A stretch of 51,397 nt of DNA from Acanthaster planci. Lineage: Eukaryota; Echinodermata; Asteroidea; Valvatida; Acanthasteridae. The stretch is taken from contig NW_019091454.1 of assembly GCF_001949145.1 (NCBI RefSeq), positions 507,997-559,393 on the forward strand, in the 5' to 3' direction. A model generated the notes under the pieces. The model did not search any database. It saw nothing but the letters and a program-made list of their open reading frames with translations, and was not told the DNA's origin. Positions 36,529 to 47,797 of this stretch are shown in pieces. Every line of letters starts with the position of its first letter. Position 1 is the first letter of the stretch. Made by a program: the position numbers and the translations under genes.

Positions 36529-37381
36529 TTAGCACGTGTGACCCAGACTCGCATTCACTAGGCGAAGCACGAGCATATGACTTAACCCTCCTTTAGTTTT
36601 ACAGCACAAATATGCACAAGTGCCCAAGGTCACTCTCTTGCATGTTGGTGCAGTGCACAACGCGACACAGCTGTGCTTCTTTGAGGTGTTTACCAAGTGA
36701 CCTAAAGAGTGACTTGAGCATAGGAGGGTTAAGGCGGCCAGGTAGAGTGTACATGTAGTTCCTGCATGCCTGGATGTCCCAAGAACTGGACAGATCAAGG
36801 CAGAGACATAGGTCTGACTGGGAAACGTCAGCAGCTGTACCCAATACGGAAAGGAGACGCCACCTGGCATAGCATGTTCACAGGTTGGAGCTAGATGTGA
36901 GTCGTGAGTAGAACCCGGATAAGTTGAAGAATTATTATTATTATTATTAAAAGAATTTATTACGCACAAATTCAATTCAAAAAATAAAACAAATGGGCAC
37001 CGTCGTGTATTAGACAGATCAACGGAGCAGGATGTGAAGCCAGAGATGAAACTGGATGTGAAGCCGTATGCAGAGCTGGAACCAGATGTGAAGACAGCAG
37101 CAGAGTCGAGTGTGAATTCGGAAGCGGAGCCGGCTACAAATCCGGGTGAGGATCCGGAAGGAGATCAGCACGCAGCAGATCCGGGATGGGGCAGTCGCCA
37201 GGGGAGTGGAGATCAACTTAAAGCAGCAGGCTAAAGAGGGCAGCATCTCTGAGATAGCGGAGCGACGTCATCAAAACCGATGAAGAAATATCTTGCCTAG
37301 GTGTAGAGCAAGATTTTGTGCATTTTGACCAGCAGAAGACGATGAGTGTTTACTTTTCTTACGTGCGAGTGATCCGGCCAT
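36529..37381 (-). pseudogene. Possible gag-like start of the same DIRS element
   Basis: A plausible gag start Met lies at 37381 (MAGSLARKKSKHSSSS), followed after frame changes by low-complexity repeats of short GATGTGAAG/GGATCCGGAAG-like units (37020-37230). An (ATT)n run lies at about 36929-36948. It is placed directly upstream of the recombinase in the expected order. The family assignment rests mainly on position; the protein itself is not clearly recognisable. Confidence 0.45.
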
Positions 37382-37653
37382 AGAACCCCAAGAAGAACCT
37401 AAAACCCGGGACATCAGCATCATGTCTTGAATGCAGGTCGTGATGGGTTGAAGTGGGCTGAGCTGCTGGGGGGCTTTGATGGAAGCACCTTGGTCGGATA
37501 GCCCTAGTTGATAGCCAGAAGCTGCAGTGATAAGTGGCGTTCGAAAACCACAGTGATGATGCAGTTCTGTAGCCCAAAATATGGTGGGTGAAGAACCCGC
37601 AGGTTGCCTGTCAGGTGGCGTCTCTGAATGGGCCGTCCCCAGAGACAACAGGA

Positions 37654-38714
37654 CAGGTCGTGACAAATTGCCTGTCCGATAGCCTGGGACAATTTTCATT
37701 CGGGCAATTAAAATTCTAACTGGGTGTGCCCATTCGGGCAAGTCCAGAAAAGCTGACGTCTTTTCTGTCTTCACAAAACATCTTTTAATAACTTTTTCTC
37801 ATGTTAAAAAGCTTGTTTTGTATGTTTTCCTGCTTGCATTTGCAATTTCTGGAAAGAAACTTCCGTTATTTTCACGAGTTCCCATTCACGTTTTGCTGAC
37901 GCAGTGGTGAAAACACTTGCACACAGCTCAATGCAGTAAACGAAGCTGCTCTGGTTCCTGCCACACTGCATCCATGCAAAGGAACGCATGATGGAAATGT
38001 AGCAACCAGAACCAGTCTGTACTGTACGTTCTGGTCGATTTCTCTACATCGGCCATACATGCATGCAACCCTAAAGCCACAGGTCAAAAAAACATCAATG
38101 TTGCAAGAGGTTTTCTGTAAGTTCCTTAACAGAACTTGGTCTCTTATTTATGAATGTATTTTCTGTGTTCATGAGTTTAATTTGAGTTTGATTTGCTCGT
38201 ACTTGAAGCGAGCATCTTTCAACAAATTTCCCGCAGCGGCACAAGGTTTTTCATCCACTTGTCTGGATTCCTCACACATGCTTACCACGTAATACATTGT
38301 TGGCCAGTTTGCTGCTGTGATTGCTTGTGTCACACTGTGTGAATTGCCCATAATTCTTGTGAATTGTCGACTGTAGAAATTTTTACATAGATTTAGACAG
38401 GTGTTCATCACTTTGGAAGCTGTCGTCCCCGTTCATGCCATTCACTCAGCACAAAAAATTGAGTCAAAAAACAAAAAAAATTCCAACCTACCAAACCTAT
38501 TTTTGAGAGGCATGTAATTGTAACTGGAAGCACAACTATTTCGGGGGGGGGCCCTAATAAAAGACTGCATGCATGCAGTAGGCTAAGTTAAATAACCATG
38601 ACAATTGTGGATTCCAAGAAATCTTGGGCTAGTGTTGATCCAATTCGGGCAAGTAAATTTATGGCATGGCCTGTCCGATCGGGCAAGCTCCAAAGAAAAA
38701 AATGTCATGGCCTG
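37654..38714. mobile_element. Nested hAT-type non-autonomous transposon (1,061 bp)
   Basis: The left terminus CAGGTCGTGACA matches the reverse-complemented right terminus CAGGCCATGACA. The 8-bp sequence CAACAGGA occurs immediately before the left end (37646-37653) and immediately after the right end (38715-38722). An 8-bp duplication with CAGG-type termini is characteristic of hAT elements. Sub-terminal TGTCCGAT and CGGGCAA motifs recur near both ends. No transposase domain is seen inside. The flanking sequence on both sides reads as one older GC-richer segment. Confidence 0.85.
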
Positions 38715-39060
38715 CAACAGGACGTCAGCCAGAGGCATTTTAGCATCTAAGTCCCGCCTGAGTGAACCGCTGTGGAGTTCGTCTGATAGCTGTAGTTCAT
38801 GGCCTGTGGCGGTCGTTGTAGCTGGCCAGGAGGTGTGGGGCCGTCCCAGTGTGTAGACTGGTGAGCCACACCGATGAAAAGACGTCTTCCACAGTAGGCA
38901 CTGGTAGTAGGGAGACCACCAGAGGGCTTCAGAGAATGAGAACTGGGGGTGAATGTCAGAGCCACAGACCCAGCTTGCAGGGGAGTAAGTTTACTTGCCC
39001 AAAGACACATCTGTAAACGATAGGTGCTGAGAAAAGAAGGCAGAACATGCCAGCGGGACT
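38715..39060 (-). repeat. Outer flank of the nested insertion, probable DIRS 5' region
   Basis: GC-richer sequence that continues the segment left of the hAT insertion (37390-37653). A 152-residue minus-strand frame covers part of it but has no recognisable domain. I interpret it as leader or terminal repeat of the DIRS-like element. This is inference from contiguity only. Confidence 0.4.
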
Positions 39061-40512
39061 GCAGTGCACTTTGAAGGGTCAAGGGGTAGTATATATAATC
39101 AAGTCTTTTAAGCGAATTGTAATAGGCGCACGGGAAATTTGCATATGTAGGCTGGTTAGGGGTATGTGAAAGCAGGATACTGTAGTAACTCATTGCTACC
39201 TCCACTCACATAAACAAGCTTGTTAACAAAATAATTTGGGGGGCAATATAAAAGTTTATTTGTACTTCGGGAAAAAAATTGGAAAACCAGGAGAAAATAA
39301 AAGTTCATTGGAACTTTGTAGTCTGTATATGAAACATACAATGTAGAATTATGAATCAGAATATTGGAAGCTTGATTAACTTTTACCTTTTGTGAATTTG
39401 AGGTATAAATATTTCTCCAATAAGACACTAAAGTTCGAGGCGAAAATTCAAATACTCCACGTTAACCCTAAAAGAGCTGGTTGGCATGCATGTAAAGACA
39501 CTCCTTTATCATTACAAATGTGAAGGTTGAACTCGATCAGAAGTAACGTGCTGTTGATACGGTCATTTAAAGGGGATGGGCCGTGCTGGGAAGATTTCTT
39601 GTAAAACATGCATGAACAAATGAAACAATCACATATATAACAAGAAAACACGTCTGCATAATTTCAAAATGTGTGGAAATTTGTTAAAAATTATAGTTTT
39701 CACAACCCTTCAACCCCTGAAAAAATGCACTGTGGCAATATCAGGAAAATTGTTAAAGAGGGCAAATTTCCCCCCCCCCCCGCCACTCTTTTAAGGTTGA
39801 GGTTCGTGCCACAATAAGGTACACATTCCTAAGGTGTAAGCAGCAAGTGAATGAGCATCGCTTTTAAACATCAGCTTTCACAAGTCCTCAAAATTACCAA
39901 TTTTGGCAGCTGAGTGAGCGTTCTGGCTGGGTGGGGCCATGCGGCTCTTCTTTTGTTTTAACAGTTTTGAAATAATAAACAACACAGATTACACAACGAT
40001 AAAAAACACGAGAAGATGCATCACACAATCTTTGAGGAGTAAATAGTGCCTGCAGTACATTTACAAGTCTATTTGGCCCTTCTGGTCTGGTTTTCTTTAT
40101 TTCCAACAAGTGAGTGCTTGCATGTGTGGTAAGCCAGCCGGGGCGGAAGCAAAGCTTCTGCAAAGTCACAGGGATTATTCAGTGTGGAAATCAATATAAA
40201 GGCTGTGCAACATGCTCCCAAAGTATTGGTACCGGTACACACATCTACACACCCATGTGTGTACCAATATGTCCATACCCAACCTGAACTGATTTGGGCA
40301 AAAAAATTCTAAACGGTGTCCAAACTGAACCCAAAGTGAACCTTGGCACATTAATACTAGCAGCCCTGCTGATACTATTGTTGTACACTATTGAGCCAAC
40401 ATCACTGTTTCTAATTAATTACCATACCTGTATATGTGGGTACAGATGGCCCACATCACAAATTTTCTGCATGCAAACCTGACCTTACTCTATAAAATAA
40501 TGAAGCACAAAC

Positions 40513-40686
40513 CATCGCTTTTAAAGCACTTTGCCGAACTCGAGGGTCTTGATCATCTATGTAGGTGCATAGCAAACGTTGATATTTCTTCTCTTCCTTC
40601 TTACTTCCCACTCTTTCGATTGTACTTAAAGCTCCAATCAATGACAGGCACTCACAACGCACAGTATGATGAAGATCTGACAAGTG
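40513..40686 (-). CDS. INTS4: INTS4 exon A (internal HEAT-repeat exon)
   Basis: This exon encodes part of Integrator complex subunit 4, a HEAT-repeat scaffold of the nuclear Integrator complex, which cleaves nascent snRNA and other RNA polymerase II transcripts. In the complete protein INTS4 binds the INTS9-INTS11 endonuclease. The 58 codons run from HLSDLHHTVR to QSALKAM and include the family-typical segment DDQDPRVRQSALKAM. The acceptor is a pyrimidine-rich tract ending ATTACAG (exon begins at 40686) and the donor is ATG|GTTTGT after 40513. Both junctions are phase 0, and the next exon continues with LTLHQRG exactly as in animal INTS4. The exon corresponds to roughly residues 150-205 of the human protein. 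It is the most 5' exon I can recognise; the preceding N-terminal exons were not found to its right. Confidence 0.92.
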
Positions 40687-41087
40687 CTGTAATGAAAATA
40701 TCAGTAAAAAGAGATCCACTAAATGAACAGCAATTCGACTATTTGTTATCATGCTCATGTAAATGTATACAACAAAGAAGAGAAGTAGACCTTTGATTTT
40801 GTCATAATGAGCAAACTGGACAAATAAAGGTCAGGGTTACAGCTATCAATTAAAGAAATCTGCACAAAAAAGAAATGGCTGCATATGCATTGATAAAACC
40901 ATGGCTATTTTAACATTGACTGAAAAAACGAAAACTTCAGAATAAAGGCAACAATCACTTTAATATGAAGTTCTGTGTGCTTTCTTTAACCACACTGCAT
41001 AATCGCATACTAACATACTGAAAAAATGTTTGACTTTATTACACTCCACAGATAGTCTTTAGGTCTGTTGAGCTTCATGCATATATA

Positions 41088-44000
41088 CAGTCAAACCTGC
41101 GTTGCGGCCACCTTATTATAACGGCCACCTCTCTAAACTGGCCGCATCGGTTGGTCCCAGTTAGATTCTCAACTAAACATACTGTAATCACATCTTGCTT
41201 TTGTGGCCACTGTGTAACGCGGCCTGTGGCCAGCCCAGATCAAATCATCTGTGTCCAATTACATTGCAGTAAAACCTGTGTACTCCAGCCTTAAAATGAA
41301 GTGCGCCCTCTATTGTTGTGAGATTTTCCCTGTTGTTTAGTTCCCAGACTGTCCACTCGTATTTTATACAAATGATAGCAAGCGCACAGACTAATAAATC
41401 GCTCGCTTCGCATATGCCAGCGTTATCGAATCATTTATTGTAAATCGTTGATCCAACATTGTCCACGTTGTAAGGCTGGCCCACATCATGAACAAAAGTC
41501 GAAAAGATCTTCCTTTGGAGGAAAGATGTATGCTATGAGGCAAGTACACTCGGGAAGAAGTTCCAGAAATGTAGCGCTTGAGTTGGGCATAGGAAAAACA
41601 CAAATTAATGACTTGGCACCTCAACCTTCACAGCTTCCAACGGATGGTTAGAATGTTTCAGAAAGCGCCATAATATTGTTGCGAGAGTAATGAGCGGTGA
41701 AAGCACGGATGTTGATATCACCATCACCAGTGACTGGAAATGCAGACTAAGTCACATCTGCAAGGGCTATAAACCAGAGGATATCTGGAACACGGATGAG
41801 ACCGGCCTATACTTCAAGGCACTACCTGACCATACCTTGACTCACAAAAATGAGGTCTGCCGAGGGGGGAATGGGCAAAGGAACGTCTAACCCTATCACT
41901 GTGTTGCAGTTTCTCTGGAGAAAAGGTGAGCATCTCTTTTTAATTTTTCTTTTTATTATTTAATTTCTTTTTCTTTTTTTATTTCCTTCTACTCTTGAAG
42001 CTCCCCCACCAATATTAATGGAATTACATGTATGAAAAAATTAATGGCCTAAAGCTTACTAAAGAAATACACATAAATTTAAACATGACAGGACAAGCCC
42101 ATACTGATTGGCAAGTCTTACCAACCACGGTGTTTCAAAAACCTAGACGTCAACAAGCTACCGTTCACATGGAGATCAAACAAGTCAGCATGGATGACAT
42201 CACCAACTTTTGAAGATTGGCTGAAAAGAATGAATAGCCAGATGAAGAAACAGAAAAGAAATATCCTCCTCTTCCTCGACAATGCCACCTGTCATCCTCC
42301 TGTCAAGCTGTCCAACGTCAAGTTACATTTTTTTCCACCGAATACTACTTCAAAGCTTCAGCCTCTAGACCAGGGCATCATCAAAGCTGTGAAAGCACGC
42401 TACCGCAAGAACCTCCTCAGCCATCTGATCGGCCACATGGATTCAGTGGAAACAGCAACTGACTTGAGCCCTAAGATCACTGTCGTGGATGCAGTGTACT
42501 GGATAGATGAGGCATGGAAAAAGATGTCATCAAAGACAATTCAGAAATGCTTTGTTGCCAGCAGCTTTGGTGACAAAAGGTGGCAAAAGTTTTCATTGAG
42601 CCTTTGCTTGATAATTAGTGAAACTTCTGACTAGACGGATGTGAAATGCATAAAGTGAAAGATTAATCTGTCCAGACATTTCATAGTAAGCAAGTGTTGG
42701 CTAATTTTACTTATCCACCTCTAACATTTAATGGTCAGAAGGAAAAGTTGAATTAATTTTTCAGTTAAGTTTGTTTTAGTGCTTGTTCATCAACATTTTA
42801 AATGTTTGTTTTATTGTACTTTATTGTTGCAGCCGTGAGGACAAGCAGAAAGAGGATCAGCAGGAAGATGGGCCAGCTACTGGCGGGCAGCAAGCTGATT
42901 AGGAATTAGAGATGTTGACAAGGCAAGTCAGCGAGCAGTTTGACAAGGATATAAATTGGCAAGAATTTCTCGCTATTGATGATAATGTCGCCAACCACAA
43001 TACGGCAGAAGGAGACTGGGAGAGGCAACTGATCAGCAACTTTGTGGGTGCAAACAACTCATCTGCGGCCCCAGTTGATTTGGACGACAGTGATGATGAC
43101 ACACCGCCAAACTTCATGCCATCTGAGAAGATCGGCCTTCAACAAATGCTTAAGAGTCTTGAGACTGTGAGAAATAATGCACTTCAAGAAGGAGACATTG
43201 ACTGTTTGGATACATCTATGTCTGTTATGAGACTCAGGGATCATCCTGTCATGAAACATGCTAGGGCCAAACTTGACAGACAAACGGCAATAACTGAATC
43301 CTTTTCACCAAAGTAATGCATCTCATCTGTCCTGTGCAGTGCACGGCTTCCCTTTAATTCTTATGTTTTAACCCTGAGGAAGGGTTGGTTGGGTAAAAAG
43401 TATGGCAGGAAATTCTCTGAGAATTCTTAAAATTATCATTTTTCCTCATTTTTGCTGCTGGACATTCCAAAAACGATCTGATGAATATTTTTTTCCGACG
43501 TCAAAAAAGAGAACCACTGAAGTCAAAAGGGACATCAACATGTACATGTATACACACATTCCGGAACTTCAGCTTGCATGAATACTGTGTGAAAAATAGG
43601 CTGAGGTGATATCTGATAGTCTGTGAATGTATACAGTTTAATTTTTTTTGGGGGGGGGCAATGTGGAATGCATGTAGCGTGTAAACAGAATGCAGATATG
43701 CATCAATTCTTGCCAGCATCCTTTGAGCTTTATGGATCTAGGTCTGAACTCTTGCTCGCATTTATTTATTAATTTATCTGTAGCAAGTTTACCATCAAAG
43801 CTCTTGCCAGTATTCTTTTTGTTTACAACACCTTGACTCTATTTGTAGTGGGTTTGACACTAAACTCTTGCCAGTATCCATTGAGTGTATGTGTATACTG
43901 ATATATTCTTGTCATTCTTGTATACATTTACATGCAAAAGAAAGTTTTTGCTTCAGACTTATGCATTGTAATTGGCATTGTAGTATTTATTAGTACGTGT

Positions 44001-44162
44001 ACATGTATTACGTGTACAAACAGTTGTACAAATGTGTGTATGTTAATGTACATGTATATTTCGTCGTGAACATGTACATGTACAATGAACATGTGTACAG
44101 CCTTGATATAGTGGCCACAAACAGCCAGTACCGCAAGTGGCCACTAAATCAAGGTTTGACTG
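41088..44162 (+). mobile_element. Tigger-like (pogo/Tc1-mariner) DNA transposon, 3.1 kb
   Basis: The left terminus CAGTCAAACCTGCG (41088) is matched by the reverse-complemented right terminus CAGTCAAACCTTGA (ends 44162). Both are followed by GTGGCCAC/GCGGCCAC-type sub-terminal repeats. A TA lies directly left of the element, but the right flank reads CC, so the TA target duplication is not intact. The transposase remnant inside is in the same orientation. Confidence 0.85.
41486..43316 (+). pseudogene. Tigger-like transposase, broken
   Basis: Pieces in order: a helix-turn-helix start (KSRKDLPLEER; SSRNVALELGIGKTQINDLA, about 41491-41620); an internal deletion that joins this directly to NGWLECFRKRHNIVARVMSG (about 41640-41700); SDWKCRLSHICKGYKPEDIW; and the DDE/D catalytic triad: Asp of NTDETG (41795-41797), Asp of LFLDNATCH (42278-42280) and Asp of LQPLDQGI (42368-42370). 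A further C-terminal acidic segment (42912-43316) follows a possible intron ending TTGTTGCAG near 42832. Frameshifts occur near 41650 and between 41890 and 42110. All three catalytic residues survive, but the DNA-binding half is truncated. Confidence 0.9.
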
Positions 44163-44744
44163 CCCATGTACGCTGACATGCACACACGAGTTGGCAGTGT
44201 AACGCCAATAACCCATGGAGTAATTGGATGGTAATTGGGGGCATTTACAGTGAAATGTTAAGCTGTGACACAATCTGAATGACTTGGATAGCCAAGCACT
44301 GAGACATATTGAAAAACAAGAATGGTGTGTTGACAAACACAAATGTATCAACACAAATGCCTTGCCAAAGTCCAAAGCTACATCCATATCTTTAATTTTT
44401 TGAACAAAACAAGAATGTCTTATTTTATAGTCATGTAGAGTTTTACCATTAACCTTTGAGGTTTTAATGCCATAGGCTTGTGGGCTTATCAATAGAATGT
44501 ACAAACCTAATTTGAAACTTCTTTGCTCAGTTTTTTCCAAGTTATCTCCATGACAAGGCCTTTGACCTTTCAGTCCCAAATACAATACGCTTTTTAGGGT
44601 CATCCATAGCAAACCACAAACCACATTTGAAGATCATACACAAAGTACAATAGAATTGAGAGTTAACAATGGCAAAACGACGACTGGGAAAAAATGGGAA
44701 AATAATTCACATTCGCTGGCGAATTTCACATTTTGACTGCTACT

Positions 44745-45010
44745 TTTCCCCTAGCAAATTTGCATTGATATGGTTCGAAAATGGTGCAAAAAGGTGTGCA
44801 AAAATTGCAGAAATGGTGTCAAAAATGTGCGAAAATGGCGCAGTATGAAAAATGTGCGAAAATGGCGCAGTGCGAAAAATTTGTGAATGCCTTGCGAAAA
44901 ATCTGTGTGCGAAAATAATACAAAAACTGTGTAAAAATAAAGTGAAAACTGTGCAAAAAAAATGCGAAAATGATGTGAAAAACATGTGAAAATGTCAGTG
45001 CGAAAACCTG
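44745..45010. repeat. GCGAAAA/GTGTGAAAA-rich degenerate repeat
   Basis: About 265 bp of repeated TGCGAAAAT, GTGTGAAAA and GGCGCAGT units. Two nearly identical neighbouring copies read ATGTGCGAAAATGGCGCAGT. The minus-strand translation is a Phe/His/Ser-rich chain (IFAHF, IFHTAPFSH) caused by the repeat. Confidence 0.75.
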
Positions 45011-45372
45011 CTTGTCTAGGCCAGATAGATTCTGGACGATGTAGACGTCAGAGGCATAGAGCAAACACACTCTCAACGGATGTGACATGTAGTTGTGTGC
45101 TGGGCCCATGTGTGTATGGACCAAAATGGGCCACTACGCACGCGTTGTGCGCAGGGATCATTTTTGTGTACAAACACGTGGTCGCTCGACTCCCCTAAGC
45201 ACGATGCAGTAAACTGGTTTCTAGTCCTAGGGACTACACTAATTTTCCTTCATTTTTTGCACGAATGGATAGGGTTTGAGTTGCCTCACTCCTCATCCAA
45301 AACTCAGCGAAAAAAGTGAAATTTTCTAAAAAGTGATTCGCTAAAAATGGGCATTTTGTTCAAGTAGAATTT

Positions 45373-45678
45373 TTGAAGGAGCCAAACGAGAAACACGGGG
45401 CAAAAGTCTGGCGACTGATGAAAGGAGATCTTCCAAGCATTGTCAATGCACTTGACCTCACTTTCGAGAAGAAAAGTAAACTGGCCCACAAGGGTGCACT
45501 GCCCAATTCAAGGGAAATTCTTCGGCAGGCCGAGGCGCTCAAAAAGTACCCCTACAGTTTATTTGGAAAAGAGGAGATTGTGTGGCCCAAGAATTTGTGG
45601 GATTGCAAAAGAATGGCCCAAAAATTGTCCCAAGAGCCTGAAAAGGTGGAGGGATGTCATTTGAAAAATGGCCGCTGA
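45373..45678 (+). CDS. Unclassified coding-like segment, 101 codons
   Basis: The frame (possibly opening at 45373) includes GAKVWRLMKGDLPSIVNAL, LTFEKKSKLAHKGALPNSRE and FGKEEIVWPKNLWDCKRMAQ. The amino-acid composition (charged helices, conserved-looking Trp-Pro pairs) resembles real protein more than most chance frames in this window. I do not recognise a named domain. It sits between a GAAAA-rich repeat and MITE copy B, so it may be a fragment of a transposon-encoded protein. Confidence 0.4.
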   Translation: MKEPNEKHGAKVWRLMKGDLPSIVNALDLTFEKKSKLAHKGALPNSREILRQAEALKKYPYSLFGKEEIVWPKNLWDCKRMAQKLSQEPEKVEGCHLKNGR

Positions 45679-45962
45679 CAGACTTGGGAAGGTTCGCTTT
45701 TTGGAAGGTGAGTTTGTTTTGGGTGGATAATTAAAAATTTCATTGGTTAACCTACTAAAAATTGAAAATCAATTGAGAGCTGAATGACCCCAGAACACTT
45801 TGTTTTTGGTTTGAGAGGCCTGAAGGACTTCCGTTGCCCGCACCGGGGCTGCAAACGTGGTCGATTTTACATTGTCTTCAATGGGGCTTCAATTAATTCA
45901 GTGCACCCACAAAGATATGTTTATCAAACAGGGGGAGACTCTTGAGGGCAGAAGGGAACTTG

Positions 45963-46539
45963 AGGAACCAGGAAATTAATTTTTCTTAGAATCACTTTTT
46001 ATGTATCTCTGTACTCTTCTTCCATGTATGACGACTGCTTGACATCTTTTTTGAGTTACCTGACCTGAACGGTGCACTTTTTCAAACATTAAAAATTGAC
46101 AAAACATTTCTGGACAAGTGAGGGCACTTTTGCTTTGATGTAAATCCAGGAAGACATGGTCCAGGTTGCATGTTTTCATGTTATAATTGTGAATCCCAAA
46201 ATTGCTATCTGGGAACATTTCTTTGAAAAGGATTATTGCCGTATACTTCCACAACAATTAATTGCCAAAGAAAATAAAATCTGCCATAGCAGTGGTTAAT
46301 AAAATCTAGAAATTTTCTGTGCACAAATCAGTGCAACATTGAGATTCAGTGCCTTGGATGACATCATAGTTCAGCTCATTAAGATGCAAATTTCATTAGC
46401 ATAAAAATTTTAAAAAGCATCAAAATAGGGGTTAAAATTGCAAAACAAAAATTTAAAATAAGGTTAATTGAAACCCAAAGATGCAATTTCAAGGGTTTTT
46501 AGTAAAATTTTATAAAAATATTTCCAATTCCTGGTTCCT
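45963..46539 (-). mobile_element. TTAA-type MITE, copy B (577 bp)
   Basis: Inverted copy of 27045-27587. The inverted ends read AGGAACCAGGAAATTAAT (from 45963) and, on the minus strand from 46539, AGGAACCAGGAATTGGAAAT. TTAA is present outside the 46539 end (46540-46543), but CTTG stands at the other end, so the target duplication is half lost. A 93-codon minus-strand frame (45976-46257) includes SKSALTCPEMFCQFLMFE. The corresponding region of copy A encodes a similar but stop-broken string. Confidence 0.72.
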
Positions 46540-46543
46540 TTAA

Positions 46544-47797
46544 CTGACTTGTGGGGAATATTCATAGCCAGAATAGCCGATTCCCTACTGGAGGCCATAG
46601 CACAAAGAGACACTCTGGCAAACTGCTCGAGCCCTGTAAGTAAGGAATTGTCGAGGCAGTGAAAGACCAAGGTTACAAACTCTGGAGAAATATCAGAGCC
46701 CCCCTCACAAGCCCGGTACAAAAACTCAGTGAGGAGGATGAGAAAGGAGAGATATGCAGCGAATGCCCAAGCAAGCAGCCACGTCAACATTTTTCAAAGC
46801 CAACTCTATTCGCCGGAGATTCCTATCTTAAAATATCTTAAGAAACTTGCCCCTGTTCGGAAAAATCTCATCTCCAGCCATGTCCGGAAACTCGGGCACC
46901 AAGAGATACTGATCATCATTGCCTGATGGAAACTAGAAAAAATGGCGTGGACGATAGTCAAAGTTCCACCGCTTGGCCTTCGCCACTCTGTTTATGCAAG
47001 AACGGTCACGGGGAAACTCCGGAAAGAGGGGGGAAGATGAGGACTCTTCCCCAAAACTACGCTTGAATGAAGGGCACCCCCCGTCGTCAGCCAGTGACAG
47101 TCTAGGCAGCCCCAGAACTTGCATCATTTCTTGCTGTAAAAGATGTAAGCCAGACTCGGATGGTGAAAGATACATGTAGTTCACTGAAAATGGTTCGTCC
47201 AGAACCAGAAATAGACGAGGAAAGCTCATGGCCAGAGGCAAAACCCACCATACGGCTATTATTCATTGTGGGTTGAGAGGGCCCGTGTGGTGAAAGACAC
47301 CTTGAGGCTCGGTCGGAGAATCGTCTGAACAGGCCAGGGGCAGACAATAGGGCTCCGAGTCCAGATGCGTAGTAGCCAGAGGAGGAGGCGGATATCGCTA
47401 GACAAGTTCTGAAATAGACTCAGACAGGGCACGTAGTGTATCTTTGGTCAAAGGAGAGTTAGAGCCTTTCGAAGCATGCTGTTTCTTCTTTAGATGTTTA
47501 GAAGAATGATGTGAGGAAGACGAAACCCCAGAAGATTTGCGCACCTTCTTCCCTAAGGAATTACCTGAGTCAGACAGCTAGGAAGAAGGTTTGCCAGAAA
47601 GGGGGTCGGGTTTTGGGTCAAAAGGAAGCGGGTCAGAAATAGCAGGAGGCCAAAAACCCCGATGGCAAACCAGGCCTAAAGGCTCGGCGGCCCAAGGAGT
47701 AGGCGACGCCCCTACAGGATTTGACCCAGGTGCCATAACCCTGGGCAGACCGAGAGTGCTGATTTCTTGGTCACCGTACCCACACGAGAAGCCATTA
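46544..47797 (-). pseudogene. DIRS-like gag remnant
   Basis: Read right to left: a start-like MASRVGTVTKKSALS (Met near 47795), a Ser/Lys-rich region, SFPRLFLVLDEPFSVN, LQQEMMQVLGLPRLSL, RVAKAKRWNFDYRPRHFF (about 46940-47000), then RACEGGSDISPEFVTLVFHC and SLCAMASSRESAILAMNIP (about 46570-46720). The LQQEMQQVLGLP and helical end regions resemble gag-like ORF1 proteins of DIRS/Ngaro elements, as I know them. Three frames are involved. It stops at the border of MITE copy B; no RT follows. Confidence 0.6.

Larger units (their letters stand above)
33573..40512 (-). other. INTS4 intron between exons A and B (6.9 kb)
   Basis: Dominated by a DIRS-like element (about 35040-37390, perhaps extending to 39060) with a nested hAT-type insertion (37654-38714). 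The spans 33580-35040 and 39210-40510 show no coding or RNA signal I can support. A C11 homopolymer lies at about 39770. Confidence 0.75.

Noticed and set aside
44740-45124. Phe/His-rich minus-strand frames resembling a small secreted or membrane protein
   Set aside because: They are produced by the GCGAAAA/GTGTGAAAA degenerate repeat.
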